A stretch of 64,000 nt of DNA from positions 992,001 to 1,056,000 of the forward strand of contig NZ_RAPV01000002.1 in the NCBI RefSeq assembly GCF_003610295.1. The letters run 5' to 3'. Positions 50,289-59,604 of this stretch are shown here, one piece after another. The first letter of the stretch is position 1. Every line of letters starts with the position of its first letter. Under the pieces are notes generated by a model. That model searched no databases. It saw only the letters and a program-made list of their open reading frames with translations, and was not told the DNA's origin. The DNA comes from Paraburkholderia sp. BL23I1N1 (lineage in GTDB: Bacteria > Pseudomonadota > Gammaproteobacteria > Burkholderiales > Burkholderiaceae). Both the position numbers and the translations under genes were made by a program.

Positions 50289-51248
50289 ATGACGCTTACC
50301 GAATTGAAATACATCGTCGCGGTTGCCCGCGAACGGCACTTCGGCCGGGCCGCCGAAGCGTGTTTCGTTAGCCAGCCGACCCTGTCCGTGGCCATCAAAA
50401 AGCTCGAAGACGAGCTCAACGTCCAGATTTTCGAGCGCGGCACCAGTGAAGTCAGTGTCACGCCGATCGGCGAACAGATCGTCACGCAGGCCCAGCGCGT
50501 CCTCGAACAAACCCTGGCCATCAAAGAGATCGCAAAACAGGGCAAAGACCCGCTGGTCGGGCCACTGCGCCTTGGCGTCATCTATACGATCGGGCCGTAT
50601 CTGCTGCCTACGCTCGTCAAGCAGATGATCAAGCGCGTCCCGCAGATGCCGCTGATGCTGCAGGAAAATTACACGCTCAAGCTGATCGAACTGCTCAAGC
50701 AGGGCGAGATCGACGTCGCCATCATGGCGCTGCCGTTCCCGGAAACGGGTCTGATGCAGCGCGCGCTTTATGACGAGCCGTTTGTCGTCGCGCTGCCGTC
50801 CGGTCACGCTTGGGAAAACCGCGTAAAGATCGATGCCGAGGATCTCAAGCAGGAAACCATGCTTCTGCTCGGCAGCGGCCATTGCTTCCGCGACCACGTG
50901 CTGGGCGTCTGCCCTGAGCTGATGCGCTTCTCGCAGAACGCGGACGGCATCCAGAAGACCTTCGAAGGGTCGTCGCTGGAAACCATCCGTCATATGGTGG
51001 CGAGCGGCGTCGGCATTACGGTGTTGCCGCGCATGTCGGTGCATGAGGTCAAGCCGCACGCCGGCGGTATCGACGCGGGCCTGCTCAGCTACGTCGCTTT
51101 CGACGAGCCGGTGCCGGATCGCCGCGTTGTGCTTGCCTGGCGCAAGAGCTTCACGCGGATGCCCGCGATCGACGCCATCTGCGACGCCATCAACGCCTGC
51201 GACCTGGCGGGCGTCAAAAAGCTCGATCTGCCCGTCCCTGTCAGCTAG
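50289..51248 (+). CDS. oxyR: Hydrogen-peroxide sensor OxyR
   Basis: A 319-residue LysR-family peroxide sensor. The N-terminal HTH is MTLTELKYIVAVARERHFGR and following. The redox cysteines are exactly at 199 and 208 (GSGHCFRDHVLGVCPEL), matching E. coli OxyR numbering; oxidation forms their disulfide and activates transcription. It is followed on the same strand by a 46-codon ORF, katA, a 63-codon ORF and dps, all plausible members of its regulon, and by OxyR-like half-sites ahead of katA. Confidence 0.96.
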   Translation: MTLTELKYIVAVARERHFGRAAEACFVSQPTLSVAIKKLEDELNVQIFERGTSEVSVTPIGEQIVTQAQRVLEQTLAIKEIAKQGKDPLVGPLRLGVIYTIGPYLLPTLVKQMIKRVPQMPLMLQENYTLKLIELLKQGEIDVAIMALPFPETGLMQRALYDEPFVVALPSGHAWENRVKIDAEDLKQETMLLLGSGHCFRDHVLGVCPELMRFSQNADGIQKTFEGSSLETIRHMVASGVGITVLPRMSVHEVKPHAGGIDAGLLSYVAFDEPVPDRRVVLAWRKSFTRMPAIDAICDAINACDLAGVKKLDLPVPVS

Positions 51249-51320
51249 GCAGCGCCACGCTGCGCCCAGACCGAACGTCGCGCATCCCGGCGGGCGGTCG
51301 GGCGGCTGCCCAAAGTGGCG

Positions 51321-51386
51321 ATAGCCGTCATCCCTATCGAATAGATAAAATTAATTAAACACGATAATTCGATAGTATTGTTATAG
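51321..51386 (+). promoter_or_regulatory. Candidate OxyR operator upstream of katA
   Basis: The stretch contains CTATCGAAT at 51334-51342 and its inverted copy ATTCGATAG at 51367-51375, plus further ATAG tetramers at 51321, 51341 and 51383. OxyR binds tandem ATAG/CTAT half-sites with about 7-base spacing. The A/T-rich centre contrasts with the surrounding GC-rich sequence, and the same 9-mer occurs upstream of oxyR. Confidence 0.5.
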
Positions 51387-51430
51387 TTTCCTCCATGGAT
51401 CGCCCGATCCCATAAGACCCGGAGGAAATC

Positions 51431-51571
51431 ATGACGCAACCGAACTCGCAGCCAGTCCAAGCCGCCGCGCCTCATTTCGCCCGTGTAACCACCGGCACCT
51501 TCGGCACCTTCGCCGCCTCGGTGCGCACGGTTGCGCTGTCCTTGCTGGTCGATCGGGCCTTGTCCGCCTAA
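51431..51571 (+). CDS. 46-aa small ORF between oxyR and katA
   Basis: An ATG with a strong GGAGGAAATC ribosome site opens a 46-codon frame ([20 protein letters not shown] at the start, ...[10 protein letters not shown] at the end). Composition is Ala/Val/Thr-rich with a mildly amphipathic C-terminal half; no family is recognised. It lies between the candidate OxyR operator and katA, 70 bp upstream of katA, and would be the first gene of the transcript. It could be a small stress protein or a translated leader affecting katA expression; both are inference. Confidence 0.5.
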   Translation: MTQPNSQPVQAAAPHFARVTTGTFGTFAASVRTVALSLLVDRALSA

Positions 51572-51641
51572 GCCGCAGGCATCGGTACGCCGTCCCTCCC
51601 CCCACATTCTGTTTCCGATCAAAGTCACTCAGGAGTCACGC

Positions 51642-53096
51642 ATGTCCGAACGTAAGCTCACCAATGCAGCCGGCGCACCTATCGCCGACAACCAGAATTC
51701 GATGACCGCCGGCGCGCGCGGTCCGGTCGTCCTGCAAGACGTGTGGCTGCTCGAAAAACTCGCCCATTTCGACCGCGAAGTGATTCCGGAACGCCGTGTT
51801 CACGCCAAAGGTTCGGGCGCATTCGGCACTTTGAAAGTCACGCATGACATCTCGCGTTATACGAAGGCGAAGGTGTTCGCCCAGGTCGGCAAGGACACAC
51901 CGCTTTTCATGCGCTTTTCGACCGTGGCGGGCGAACGCGGCGCCGCCGACGCGGAACGCGACGTGCGTGGTTTCTCCATCAAGTTCTACACGGAAGAAGG
52001 CAACTGGGACGTGGTCGGCAACAACACGCCGGTGTTCTTCATCCGCGATCCGCTGAAGTTCCCGGACTTCATCCACACGCAAAAGCGCGATCCGTACACC
52101 AACATGCGCAGCAATATTGCGGCGTGGGATTTCTGGGCGCGTCATCCGGAGTCGTTGCATCAGGTCACCATCCTGATGAGCGACCGCGGCATTCCGAAAA
52201 ACTTCCGCCAGATGCACGGCTTCGGCTCGCACACGTACTCGTTCATCAACGCGAGCAACGAGCGTTTCTGGGTGAAGTTCCACTTCAAGTCGATGCAGGG
52301 CATTGAGAACTTTACCGATGCCGAAGCGGGGCAAGTGGTCGCGCAGAACCGTGAAAGCGCGCAACACGATCTGCTGACGAGCATCGATGCAGGCAACTTC
52401 CCGACATGGCGTTTTGCCATTCAGGTGATGCCGGAAGCGGAAGCCGCGAACTATCGCTTCAACCCGTTCGACATCACGAAGGTGTGGTCGCAGAAAGACT
52501 ACCCGCTGATCGACGTCGGCACGATCGAATTGAACCGCAACGCGGCGAACTATTTCGCGGACGTGGAGCAGGCAGCGTTCACGCCGGCCAACGTGGTGCC
52601 GGGTATTGGTTTCTCGCCGGATCGTCTGTTGCAGGGCCGTTTGTTCTCGTATGGCGACACGCAGCGCTATCGCCTCGGTGTCAATCACCATCAGATTCCG
52701 GTGAATGCGCCGCGCTGCCCGGTCCACCATTCGTTCCATCGCGACGGCGCGATGCGCGCGGACGGCAATCTCGGCGGCAACGTGAATTACGAGCCGAATC
52801 GCTTCGGTGACTTCGCGCAGGACACGAATGCATCGGAGCCGCCGCTCGCGGCGGGTACGGTCGACCGTTACGACCATCGCCTGGACGAGGACTACTACAC
52901 GCAGCCGGGTATGTTGTTTGCGCTCTTCGATACGGCGCAACGCGAGCGTCTGTTCGGCAACATCGCGCGCCATATCAACGGTGTGCCGCAAGAGATCGTC
53001 GCGCGCCAGATCGAGCATTTCCGCCGTGCCGATCCGGCCTATGCGGAAGGCGTGATCGCGGCGATCGCCAGGCTCGCTGAAGGCAGCAAGAAGTAA
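51642..53096 (+). CDS. katA: Monofunctional haem catalase
   Basis: A 484-residue small-subunit catalase disproportionating hydrogen peroxide. Catalytic His54 lies in [14 protein letters not shown], the distal Asn region in [16 protein letters not shown] (Asn127/128), and the proximal haem ligand Tyr337 in [15 protein letters not shown] 51642 follows CAGGAGTCAC and gives the family N-terminus; the open frame to 51531 is spurious and overlaps the small ORF. Likely induced by OxyR through the site at 51321-51386. Confidence 0.96.
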   Translation: MSERKLTNAAGAPIADNQNSMTAGARGPVVLQDVWLLEKLAHFDREVIPERRVHAKGSGAFGTLKVTHDISRYTKAKVFAQVGKDTPLFMRFSTVAGERGAADAERDVRGFSIKFYTEEGNWDVVGNNTPVFFIRDPLKFPDFIHTQKRDPYTNMRSNIAAWDFWARHPESLHQVTILMSDRGIPKNFRQMHGFGSHTYSFINASNERFWVKFHFKSMQGIENFTDAEAGQVVAQNRESAQHDLLTSIDAGNFPTWRFAIQVMPEAEAANYRFNPFDITKVWSQKDYPLIDVGTIELNRNAANYFADVEQAAFTPANVVPGIGFSPDRLLQGRLFSYGDTQRYRLGVNHHQIPVNAPRCPVHHSFHRDGAMRADGNLGGNVNYEPNRFGDFAQDTNASEPPLAAGTVDRYDHRLDEDYYTQPGMLFALFDTAQRERLFGNIARHINGVPQEIVARQIEHFRRADPAYAEGVIAAIARLAEGSKK

Positions 53097-53176
53097 GCAG
53101 TTGAAGTGAATTGATGCAGCATGGCGGGGTGCATCGGCGCCCCGCCGGTAACGATACGAATCGAGGAAGCACGATC

Positions 53177-53368
53177 ATGATCCAGATGATGTTGTCCACT
53201 ATTGGCGGGGCCACCACTGGCGGGGCCACCGCTGGCGGCTCGTCTGCCGCACGCGGCGCGCAACATCGGCAAGCGTTGATGCTGCGCAAGTTGGCGGGAT
53301 TCGCGATCGTCTCGAGCGGACTGGCGGTGATCGTTGTGCAAGCCGTGCAGCACGCGCTGGGTGCGTGA
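53177..53368 (+). CDS. 63-aa small membrane-type protein after katA
   Basis: A short protein with a Gly/Thr-rich N-terminal half (GGATTGGATAGG) and one hydrophobic segment (LAGFAIVSSGLAVIVVQAV). GAGGAAG lies 8 bp before ATG 53177; an ATG at 53111 in the same frame has no such site. It sits 80 bp after katA and 200 bp before dps on the same strand. Family not recognised. A role in peroxide stress is suggested only by position. Confidence 0.45.
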   Translation: MIQMMLSTIGGATTGGATAGGSSAARGAQHRQALMLRKLAGFAIVSSGLAVIVVQAVQHALGA

Positions 53369-53376
53369 TCGATAGC

Positions 53377-53424
53377 GTGACTGAGCGGATGACTGAGCGC
53401 ATGACTGAGCGCATGACTGAGCAT
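53377..53424 (+). repeat. Four 12-bp tandem repeats upstream of dps
   Basis: Units GTGACTGAGCGG, ATGACTGAGCGC, ATGACTGAGCGC and ATGACTGAGCAT lie head to tail, starting 9 bp after the small ORF stop and ending 147 bp before dps. They may be a small variable-number tract. Confidence 0.8.
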
Positions 53425-53570
53425 GAGGCCGTGGGTGCGGCAAGCGACCACGCGTCACACGAGCGCAGCAGCTTTCTAAGCTAAACTGGCGGGCGTTCGA
53501 AGTGCCGGGTTTGGTAGTCACGCACTGTCACTTTGCCGACCGGTTCGTATCACTCTTCAAAGGAGTCATC

Positions 53571-54059
53571 ATGGCCAGGAAAGAAGCCGTACAACACGTC
53601 AATATCGGGATCAGCGACAAGGATCGCAAGAAGATTGCAGAAGGATTGTCGCGACTGCTCGCCGACACCTACACGCTGTACCTGAAGACCCACAACTTCC
53701 ACTGGAACGTGACGGGTCCGATGTTCAACACGCTGCATCTGATGTTCGAAACGCAGTACAACGAGTTGTCGCTCGCGGTCGATTCGATCGCTGAACGTAT
53801 TCGCGCGCTGGGCGTGCATGCGCCGGGCAGCTACAAGGAATTCGCGAAGCTGTCGTCGATTCCGGAAGCGGACGGCGTGCCGGCAGCGGAAGAAATGATC
53901 CGCCAGTTGGTCGAAGGCCAGGAAGCCGTGGTGCGTACCGCGCGTGCGATTTTCCCATCGACCGAAGCCGCCAACGACGAGCCGACCGCCGACCTGCTGA
54001 CGCAACGCATGCAAACGCACGAAAAGACTGCGTGGATGCTGCGCTCGATGCTGGCTTAA
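53571..54059 (+). CDS. dps: DNA-protecting ferritin-like protein Dps
   Basis: A 162-residue Dps that forms a dodecamer, stores iron using peroxide and coats DNA. The intersubunit ferroxidase ligands align with E. coli Dps: His44, His56, Glu60 (Asp67 in E. coli), Asp71 and Glu75 in [19 protein letters not shown] and [13 protein letters not shown] 53571 follows AAAGGAG. Its place after oxyR and katA fits OxyR control. A Rho-independent terminator follows. Confidence 0.95.
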   Translation: MARKEAVQHVNIGISDKDRKKIAEGLSRLLADTYTLYLKTHNFHWNVTGPMFNTLHLMFETQYNELSLAVDSIAERIRALGVHAPGSYKEFAKLSSIPEADGVPAAEEMIRQLVEGQEAVVRTARAIFPSTEAANDEPTADLLTQRMQTHEKTAWMLRSMLA

Positions 54060-54136
54060 AAGCTTTGGCGTTCCGGGCGTTGTGCCCGGGATATCAGCGC
54101 AGCGCTTGAGCGTTGCGTTGAACGGCAACACAAACG

Positions 54137-54169
54137 AAGCCTCCCTTTGCGGGAGGCTTTGTTTTTTGC
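54137..54169 (+). terminator. Rho-independent terminator after dps
   Basis: AAGCCTCCC at 54137-54145 pairs with GGGAGGCTT at 54151-54159 around TTTGC, followed by TGTTTTTT. Confidence 0.88.
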
Positions 54170-54311
54170 GGCGCCGGATCTGGATTCAGCGTTAGCTCAG
54201 GACACTGCCGCGGTTTCGCCGCTCAGTCTGTCAGCCCTGCCGGCCTGAAGGTTACCCACCGCCCGCATCCCGTAAAATAGCGGTACCGTCTGCACTTCAC
54301 CGAATCCGCCC

Positions 54312-55175
54312 ATGTTCGCCCGACTTCCTCTGTATCTGCGCCTCGTCCGCATGGACAAGCCGATCGGCAGCCTGCTGCTGCTGTGGCCGACGCTCAATGC
54401 GCTGTGGATTGCGTCCGACGGTCATCCTTCGTGGCCGCTTCTGGTCATCTTCACCGTGGGGACAGTGCTGATGCGCTCGGCGGGTTGTGCGATCAACGAC
54501 TACGCGGATCGCGACTTCGATCGCTATGTGAAGCGCACGGAAAACCGTCCGATCACGTCAGGCAAGATCAAGGCATGGGAAGCAGTGGCGCTGGCGGCCG
54601 GTTTGTCGCTGCTGGCGTTTCTGCTGATCCTGCCGCTGAATACGCTGACCAAGGAGCTATCGGTGGCGGCGCTGTTCGTCGCCGGTTCGTATCCGTTCAC
54701 GAAACGTTTCTTCGCGATTCCGCAGGCATACCTGGGTATCGCGTTCGGCTTCGGCATTCCGATGGCGTTTGCCGCGATTCAGGATCACGTGCCGATGCTC
54801 GCCTGGGTCATGCTGCTGGCCAACGTATTCTGGTCGGTTGCGTACGACACGGAATACGCGATGGTCGATCGCGACGATGACATCAAGATCGGCATCCGCA
54901 CCTCGGCGCTGACCTTCGGCCGCTTCGACGTGGCGGCGATCATGCTGTGCTATGCGGTGACGCTGGGAATTTATGTCGGCATCGGCGTCATGCTCGGCTT
55001 CGGCGTGTTGTATTGGCTGGGATGGGCGGCGGCGGTGGGCTGCGCGATCTATCACTACACGCTGATCCGCAATCGCGAGCGGATGGCATGCTTCGCGGCG
55101 TTCCGTCACAACAACTGGTTGGGCGGCGCGTTGTTTGCCGGCATCGCCGCACATTACGCGGCTGCTTTGTTTTAA
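54312..55175 (+). CDS. ubiA: 4-Hydroxybenzoate polyprenyltransferase
   Basis: A 287-residue membrane prenyltransferase attaching the polyprenyl tail to 4-hydroxybenzoate in ubiquinone synthesis. The first Asp-rich motif is NDYADRDFD at residues 62-70 and the second is in [19 protein letters not shown]. About eight to nine helices are visible. Monocistronic-looking, between the dps terminator and the convergent proC gene. Confidence 0.96.
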   Translation: MFARLPLYLRLVRMDKPIGSLLLLWPTLNALWIASDGHPSWPLLVIFTVGTVLMRSAGCAINDYADRDFDRYVKRTENRPITSGKIKAWEAVALAAGLSLLAFLLILPLNTLTKELSVAALFVAGSYPFTKRFFAIPQAYLGIAFGFGIPMAFAAIQDHVPMLAWVMLLANVFWSVAYDTEYAMVDRDDDIKIGIRTSALTFGRFDVAAIMLCYAVTLGIYVGIGVMLGFGVLYWLGWAAAVGCAIYHYTLIRNRERMACFAAFRHNNWLGGALFAGIAAHYAAALF

Positions 55176-55296
55176 TTCTTTCGCGTTTCTTCTGCCGTTC
55201 TCTTGCGCGTCGGACGCCGCCCCGGTGCGATTCGAGGCGGTGCGTCCTTCGGCGTCACGCTGCTCCTGACTGCTGAGCGCGGGCTTCAGATCGCGC

Positions 55297-56112
55297 TTAC
55301 AGCTTGCCGAACTCGTCGCCCATTTCCTTGGCGCGCGCATCGGCGGCGAGCACGCCACGTACGATCGCGTCCTTGATCCCGCTCGCCTCGAACGACGCCA
55401 GCGCAGCCGCCGTCGTGCCGCCCTTCGAGGTCACACGTTCGCGCAACACGCTCGGCGGCTCGTCCGAGTTCGCGGCCAGTTGCGCCGCGCCTGTGAAGGT
55501 CGCGACTGCCAGCGCGCGGCCTTGCGCTTCATCCATGCCGAGCTGGCGCGCGGCCTCTTGCAACGCTTCGATGAAATAAAACACGTAAGCGGGACCACTG
55601 CCCGAGATCGCGGTGACGGCGTCGATCTTGGCTTCGTCATCGAACCAGACGGTTTCGCCGACTGCGCCCAGCACCTGCGACGCAAGCGCGCGGCCGGATT
55701 CGTCGACGCTGCGGGTCGCAACGAGGCCCGTTACGCCCATGCCGATTAACGCCGGCGTATTCGGCATCACGCGCACGACGCGGGCATGGCCGTTCAGCCA
55801 GCGCGACATGTCATCCATGCGAATGCCCGCGACGATGCTGATGGCCAGTTGCGAGGGCTGCAGATGCGTCGCCAGGGACTCGGCGACGCTCTTCAGAATC
55901 TGCGGTTTCACCGCCAGCACGACGGCGTCGTACGACGCGAGCGCGGCGTCCGCGGCGGCGCCGGTCTTGATGCCGAATTGCTGCTCATTGCGCTTGCGCG
56001 CGTCTTCGTTGGGGTCGATTGCGTAGAGGTCAGCCGGCGCGACGCCGCGTTTGATGAGACCGCCGATCAACGCGGCGGCCATGTTGCCACCGCCGATAAA
56101 AGCAATTTTCAT
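55297..56112 (-). CDS. proC: Pyrroline-5-carboxylate reductase
   Basis: A 271-residue enzyme for the last step of proline synthesis. The N-terminal Rossmann motif is IAFIGGGNMAAALIGGLIKR, and the C-terminal helical domain contains the signature AISGSGPAYVFYFIEALQEA with RERVTSKGGTTAAAL. It lies 47 bp downstream of yggS on the same strand, a widespread pairing. Confidence 0.96.
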   Translation of the reverse strand: MKIAFIGGGNMAAALIGGLIKRGVAPADLYAIDPNEDARKRNEQQFGIKTGAAADAALASYDAVVLAVKPQILKSVAESLATHLQPSQLAISIVAGIRMDDMSRWLNGHARVVRVMPNTPALIGMGVTGLVATRSVDESGRALASQVLGAVGETVWFDDEAKIDAVTAISGSGPAYVFYFIEALQEAARQLGMDEAQGRALAVATFTGAAQLAANSDEPPSVLRERVTSKGGTTAAALASFEASGIKDAIVRGVLAADARAKEMGDEFGKL

Positions 56113-56159
56113 GATGTTCCGAAAGAGGTTCCGTGAGAGCCCACAAAGAGGCGAAACGG

Positions 56160-56858
56160 TCAGTGAGAGTAATCTCGCGCGCCGAAGATCGCAGTGCCGA
56201 CGCGCACGATCGTCGCGCCTTCCAGCACGGCGGCTTCGAGGTCGCTCGACATGCCCATGGAGAGCGTATCGAGTGCGAGGCCGTCGTTGCGCAGGCGTTC
56301 GAACAGTTCGCGTAGTTGCCGATGCGGCACGCGCTGTTCTTCGATGCTGCCGGCCGGTTCCGGAATCGCCATCAACCCGCGTAGAGTCAGCTTCGGCAGC
56401 GCGGCGATTGCCTGCGCGACTTCCACGGCCTCGGAAATGCTCACGCCGCTTTTCGACGCCTCGCCGCTAATGTTGATCTGCAGGCAGACGTTCAACGGCG
56501 GCAGGTTATCCGGGCGCTGTTCCGACAGCCGCTGCGCAATCTTCAGGCGGTCGACCGAATGCACCCAGTCGAAATTCTCGGCAACCGGCCGCGTCTTGTT
56601 CGATTGCAAGGGTCCGATGAAGTGCCATTCGAGCGCTGCCCGCAGATCGGCCAGCGCTTCGATTTTGGTGATGGCTTCCTGCACGTAGTTCTCACCGAAC
56701 GCGCGCTGACCGGCTGCGTGGGCGGCGCGCACGTCTTCGGCGGGGAAGGTCTTCGAGACCGCGAGCAGGGTGATCGAACGCGCGTCGCGTCCGGCCAGAT
56801 GCGCGGCGAGGGCGATGCGCTGTTGCACCGCTTCGAGATTGTGGATCAGATCGGGCAT
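56160..56858 (-). CDS. yggS: YggS/PLPHP pyridoxal-phosphate homeostasis protein
   Basis: A 232-residue single-domain PLP-binding TIM-barrel protein that buffers free PLP and affects amino-acid balance. The PLP lysine is in LLAVSKTFPAEDV (near residue 36), with GENYVQEAITKIEAL, WHFIGPLQSNKTRPV and the C-terminal phosphate-binding LSMGMSSDLEAAVLEGATIV region. Upstream of proC in a probable two-gene operon. Confidence 0.94.
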   Translation of the reverse strand: MPDLIHNLEAVQQRIALAAHLAGRDARSITLLAVSKTFPAEDVRAAHAAGQRAFGENYVQEAITKIEALADLRAALEWHFIGPLQSNKTRPVAENFDWVHSVDRLKIAQRLSEQRPDNLPPLNVCLQINISGEASKSGVSISEAVEVAQAIAALPKLTLRGLMAIPEPAGSIEEQRVPHRQLRELFERLRNDGLALDTLSMGMSSDLEAAVLEGATIVRVGTAIFGARDYSH

Positions 56859-57010
56859 GGAGCGAAACCGGAAGTCCGGCGAAAGGCAATGATCGAATTA
56901 TACGGACGCCACCGCCTCATGCATGTCACATGCCGCCACCCGACACGTGAAAGCGCGTGCGGTGATGTCAAGCAAACCACGTGCCGCGCTTCGCGTCAGA
57001 TTCGATCACC

Positions 57011-58237
57011 TCAAGCGGACAGCATATGCTCGACCAGTTCGATCCAATGCGCGACCGGCGTGGACGTACCGCTTTGCAGATGTGCAATGCAGCCGACGTT
57101 CGCCGACACGATCACCTGCGGCTCCTGCGCCTGCAGCCGTTCGAGCTTCTGATCGCGCAGTGCGTACGAGAGCTTGGGCTGCGTCAGCGAATAAGTGCCG
57201 GCCGAGCCGCAGCAAAGATGATTGTCGGCCGGCAGGCGCACTTCCACGCCGAGGGCTGTCAGCAGATGTTCGACCTTGCCGCGCACCTGCTGACCATGCT
57301 GCAACGTGCACGGCGGATGGAACGCCACCGTATGGATCGCGCGGCGGCGCGTCACGGCGACGAGCGCCTCTTCGAACTCCGGCAGAATCTCCGCGACGTC
57401 GCGGGTCAGCTCGGTCACGCGGCGCGCCTTCTCCGCATACGCGGGATCGTTGCGCAGCAGATGCGCGTATTCCTTGACCGTCGCGCCGCAGCCGGACGCG
57501 TTCATCACGATTGCTTCCACACCTTGCTCGATATACGGCCACCACGCGTCGATGTTGGCGCGCAGGTCGTCGAGCGCTTCGTCGTTGTAACCCAGGTGCA
57601 GACGGATCGCACCGCAACAGCCTGCTTCGGGCGCAATCAGCGTTTCCACGCCGAGCGCGTCGAGCACGCGGGCCGTGGCGATGTTGACATTCGGCATCAT
57701 CGACGGTTGCACGCAGCCCGCGAGCATCAGCATTTTGCGCGGATGTTTCGCGGTCGGCCATTCGAGCGGACGCTGCCGCGCGGGCACTTTGTCGCGCAGT
57801 TTTTTGGGCAGGAGCGGACGAATATGCTGACCGAGGCGCATGGTCGGCGTGAACAGCGCGCTGTTCGGCACGAAGCTCGCGAGCAGCCGGCGCACCATTC
57901 GCTGACCGAGCGGACGCGTGACTTTTTCTTCGGTGATCTTGCGGCCGATCTCGACCAGCCTGCCGTATTGCACGCCGGACGGGCAGGTGGTCTCGCAGTT
58001 GCGGCAAGTGAGGCAGCGGTCCAGATGGACCTGGGTGCTGCGCGTGACCGCCGCGCCTTCCACCATCTGCTTGATCAGATAGATGCGTCCGCGTGGGCCG
58101 TCGAGTTCGTCGCCGAGTATCTGATAGGTCGGGCAGGTCGCCGTGCAGAAACCGCAATGCACGCAATTGCGCAGGATGGCGTCGGCTTCGTCGCCATCGG
58201 GCGTGTTGCGAATGAAGTCCGCAAGGTTGGTTTGCAT
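57011..58237 (-). CDS. glcF: Glycolate oxidase iron-sulfur subunit
   Basis: A 408-residue subunit that passes electrons from glycolate oxidation. Two 4Fe-4S clusters are bound by Cys25-28-31-35 (CVHCGFCTATC) and Cys75-78-81-85 (CLTCRNCETTC). Two CCG domains follow (EAGCCGAIRLHLG and LCCGSAGTYSL). It begins 8 bp after glcE on the same strand. Full length. Confidence 0.95.
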   Translation of the reverse strand: MQTNLADFIRNTPDGDEADAILRNCVHCGFCTATCPTYQILGDELDGPRGRIYLIKQMVEGAAVTRSTQVHLDRCLTCRNCETTCPSGVQYGRLVEIGRKITEEKVTRPLGQRMVRRLLASFVPNSALFTPTMRLGQHIRPLLPKKLRDKVPARQRPLEWPTAKHPRKMLMLAGCVQPSMMPNVNIATARVLDALGVETLIAPEAGCCGAIRLHLGYNDEALDDLRANIDAWWPYIEQGVEAIVMNASGCGATVKEYAHLLRNDPAYAEKARRVTELTRDVAEILPEFEEALVAVTRRRAIHTVAFHPPCTLQHGQQVRGKVEHLLTALGVEVRLPADNHLCCGSAGTYSLTQPKLSYALRDQKLERLQAQEPQVIVSANVGCIAHLQSGTSTPVAHWIELVEHMLSA

Positions 58238-58245
58238 CGCGTCGC

Positions 58246-59334
58246 TCAGAAGTCGGGGTAGAGACGGCCGCGATTGAAAATGCGGGCTGGGTCGAAGGCG
58301 GTTTTCAGGCCCCGATGGATTTTCATCAGTGGCGCGGGCAGCGGCGTGAACACCCCGGCGCTGCGATCGTAGCCGTGGCCGGTCCGGAAGATGGTGGCGT
58401 GGCCGCCGGCCTGTTTCGCGCTGATCCGCACGGTTTGCGCGTCGGTATCAGTGATCCACCAGCGCTGGCTGCCGCCCCATTCCATCAGTTGCGCGCCGGG
58501 TAATTGCATCGGCTCGGTGATCGACGGCAGGGCGAGGCGCCACAGTGCGGCCTTTGGCGGGATGCCCGCAAAGAACGAGTCTGTTTGTTCACGCAGGCCG
58601 GCCCAGAAGCGCTCCGCCTCGACGGCGTCGACCACTTCGCCGCCAAGCGCCGTGCGTGCCGACTTGACCGCGGCTTCCGCGCCGGCCATCCGCACGGCCA
58701 GCGTGCCGTGACGCCATGCGCTTGCCGTGATCGGCAACGGCCTGCCGCCCCATTCGTTGAGCTTGCGGACCGCGTCCGTGCCGTTCATATCGAATTTGAG
58801 CGTGGTTTCGGCCTGCGGCAGCGGCAGCACCTTGATAGACAACTCGAGGATCAGCCCAAGGGTGCCGAGCGAGCCCGCCATCAAACGGGAGACGTCATAA
58901 CCGGCGACGTTCTTCACCACCTGGCCGCCGAAATGCAACTTCTGGCCCTGGCCGTTCATGATGACGGCGCCGAGCACGAAGTCGCGCGCCGCACCGGCGG
59001 CCGGGCGCCGTGGACCGGCAATGCCCGCCGCGATGCAGCCGCCGAAGGTGGCCTGCGGCCCGAAGTGCGGCGGCTCGAAGGCGAGCATCTGGTCGCGCTC
59101 GGCGAGTGCGGCTTCGATCTCCAGCAGGGGCGTGCCCGCGCGCGCCGTAATAACCAGTTCGGCCGGATCGTAAGCGATGATGCCGCGATAAGCGCGCGTG
59201 TCGAGGATCTCACCTTCCAGCGTCTGACCGTACCAGTCTTTGGTGCCGCCGCCACGGATGCGCAATGTGCGCCCTTCGGCGCTGGCTGAACGCACGCGTT
59301 CAGACCAAACGGCGACGATGTCGTCCTCTTCCAT
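58246..59334 (-). CDS. glcE: Glycolate oxidase FAD-binding subunit GlcE
   Basis: A 362-residue FAD-binding subunit of glycolate oxidase. The PCMH-type FAD domain is seen in TLRIRGGGTKDWYGQ, PQATFGGCIAAGIAGPRRP and VKNVAGYDVSRLMAGSLGTL; the short C-terminus lacks the large substrate cap of GlcD, as usual for GlcE. It is between glcD (270 bp upstream, with a G-rich spacer) and glcF. Confidence 0.94.
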   Translation of the reverse strand: MEEDDIVAVWSERVRSASAEGRTLRIRGGGTKDWYGQTLEGEILDTRAYRGIIAYDPAELVITARAGTPLLEIEAALAERDQMLAFEPPHFGPQATFGGCIAAGIAGPRRPAAGAARDFVLGAVIMNGQGQKLHFGGQVVKNVAGYDVSRLMAGSLGTLGLILELSIKVLPLPQAETTLKFDMNGTDAVRKLNEWGGRPLPITASAWRHGTLAVRMAGAEAAVKSARTALGGEVVDAVEAERFWAGLREQTDSFFAGIPPKAALWRLALPSITEPMQLPGAQLMEWGGSQRWWITDTDAQTVRISAKQAGGHATIFRTGHGYDRSAGVFTPLPAPLMKIHRGLKTAFDPARIFNRGRLYPDF

Positions 59335-59604
59335 GGTGTCCTGCTTCGTTGTGTTTCGATCGATTGTACCGGGCGGCGGCTCGCTGGCAACCCGGAGCGG
59401 ACCCGCATCGGGTAATCAGGGTGGGAACCGGGAAGCGCCGTGGGCGCGGGACATGCGGGATGCGTCGGCGGGAGCAGCTGGCTGGGAAGCGGGCTGGTGA
59501 GGTGGGGGGGGCCGCTATGTGGACAGGCGGAGCCGCGCGGCGACTGCACCATGTGACGCTGCGTGCCCGCCTTGGGCCGGCAGCGTCACAAACGGTCTTA
59601 AGTC

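Noticed and set aside
53377..53424. CRISPR-like repeats
   Set aside because: Units are 12 bp with no spacers and no cas genes nearby; simple tandem repeat. The same applies to 62755-62814.
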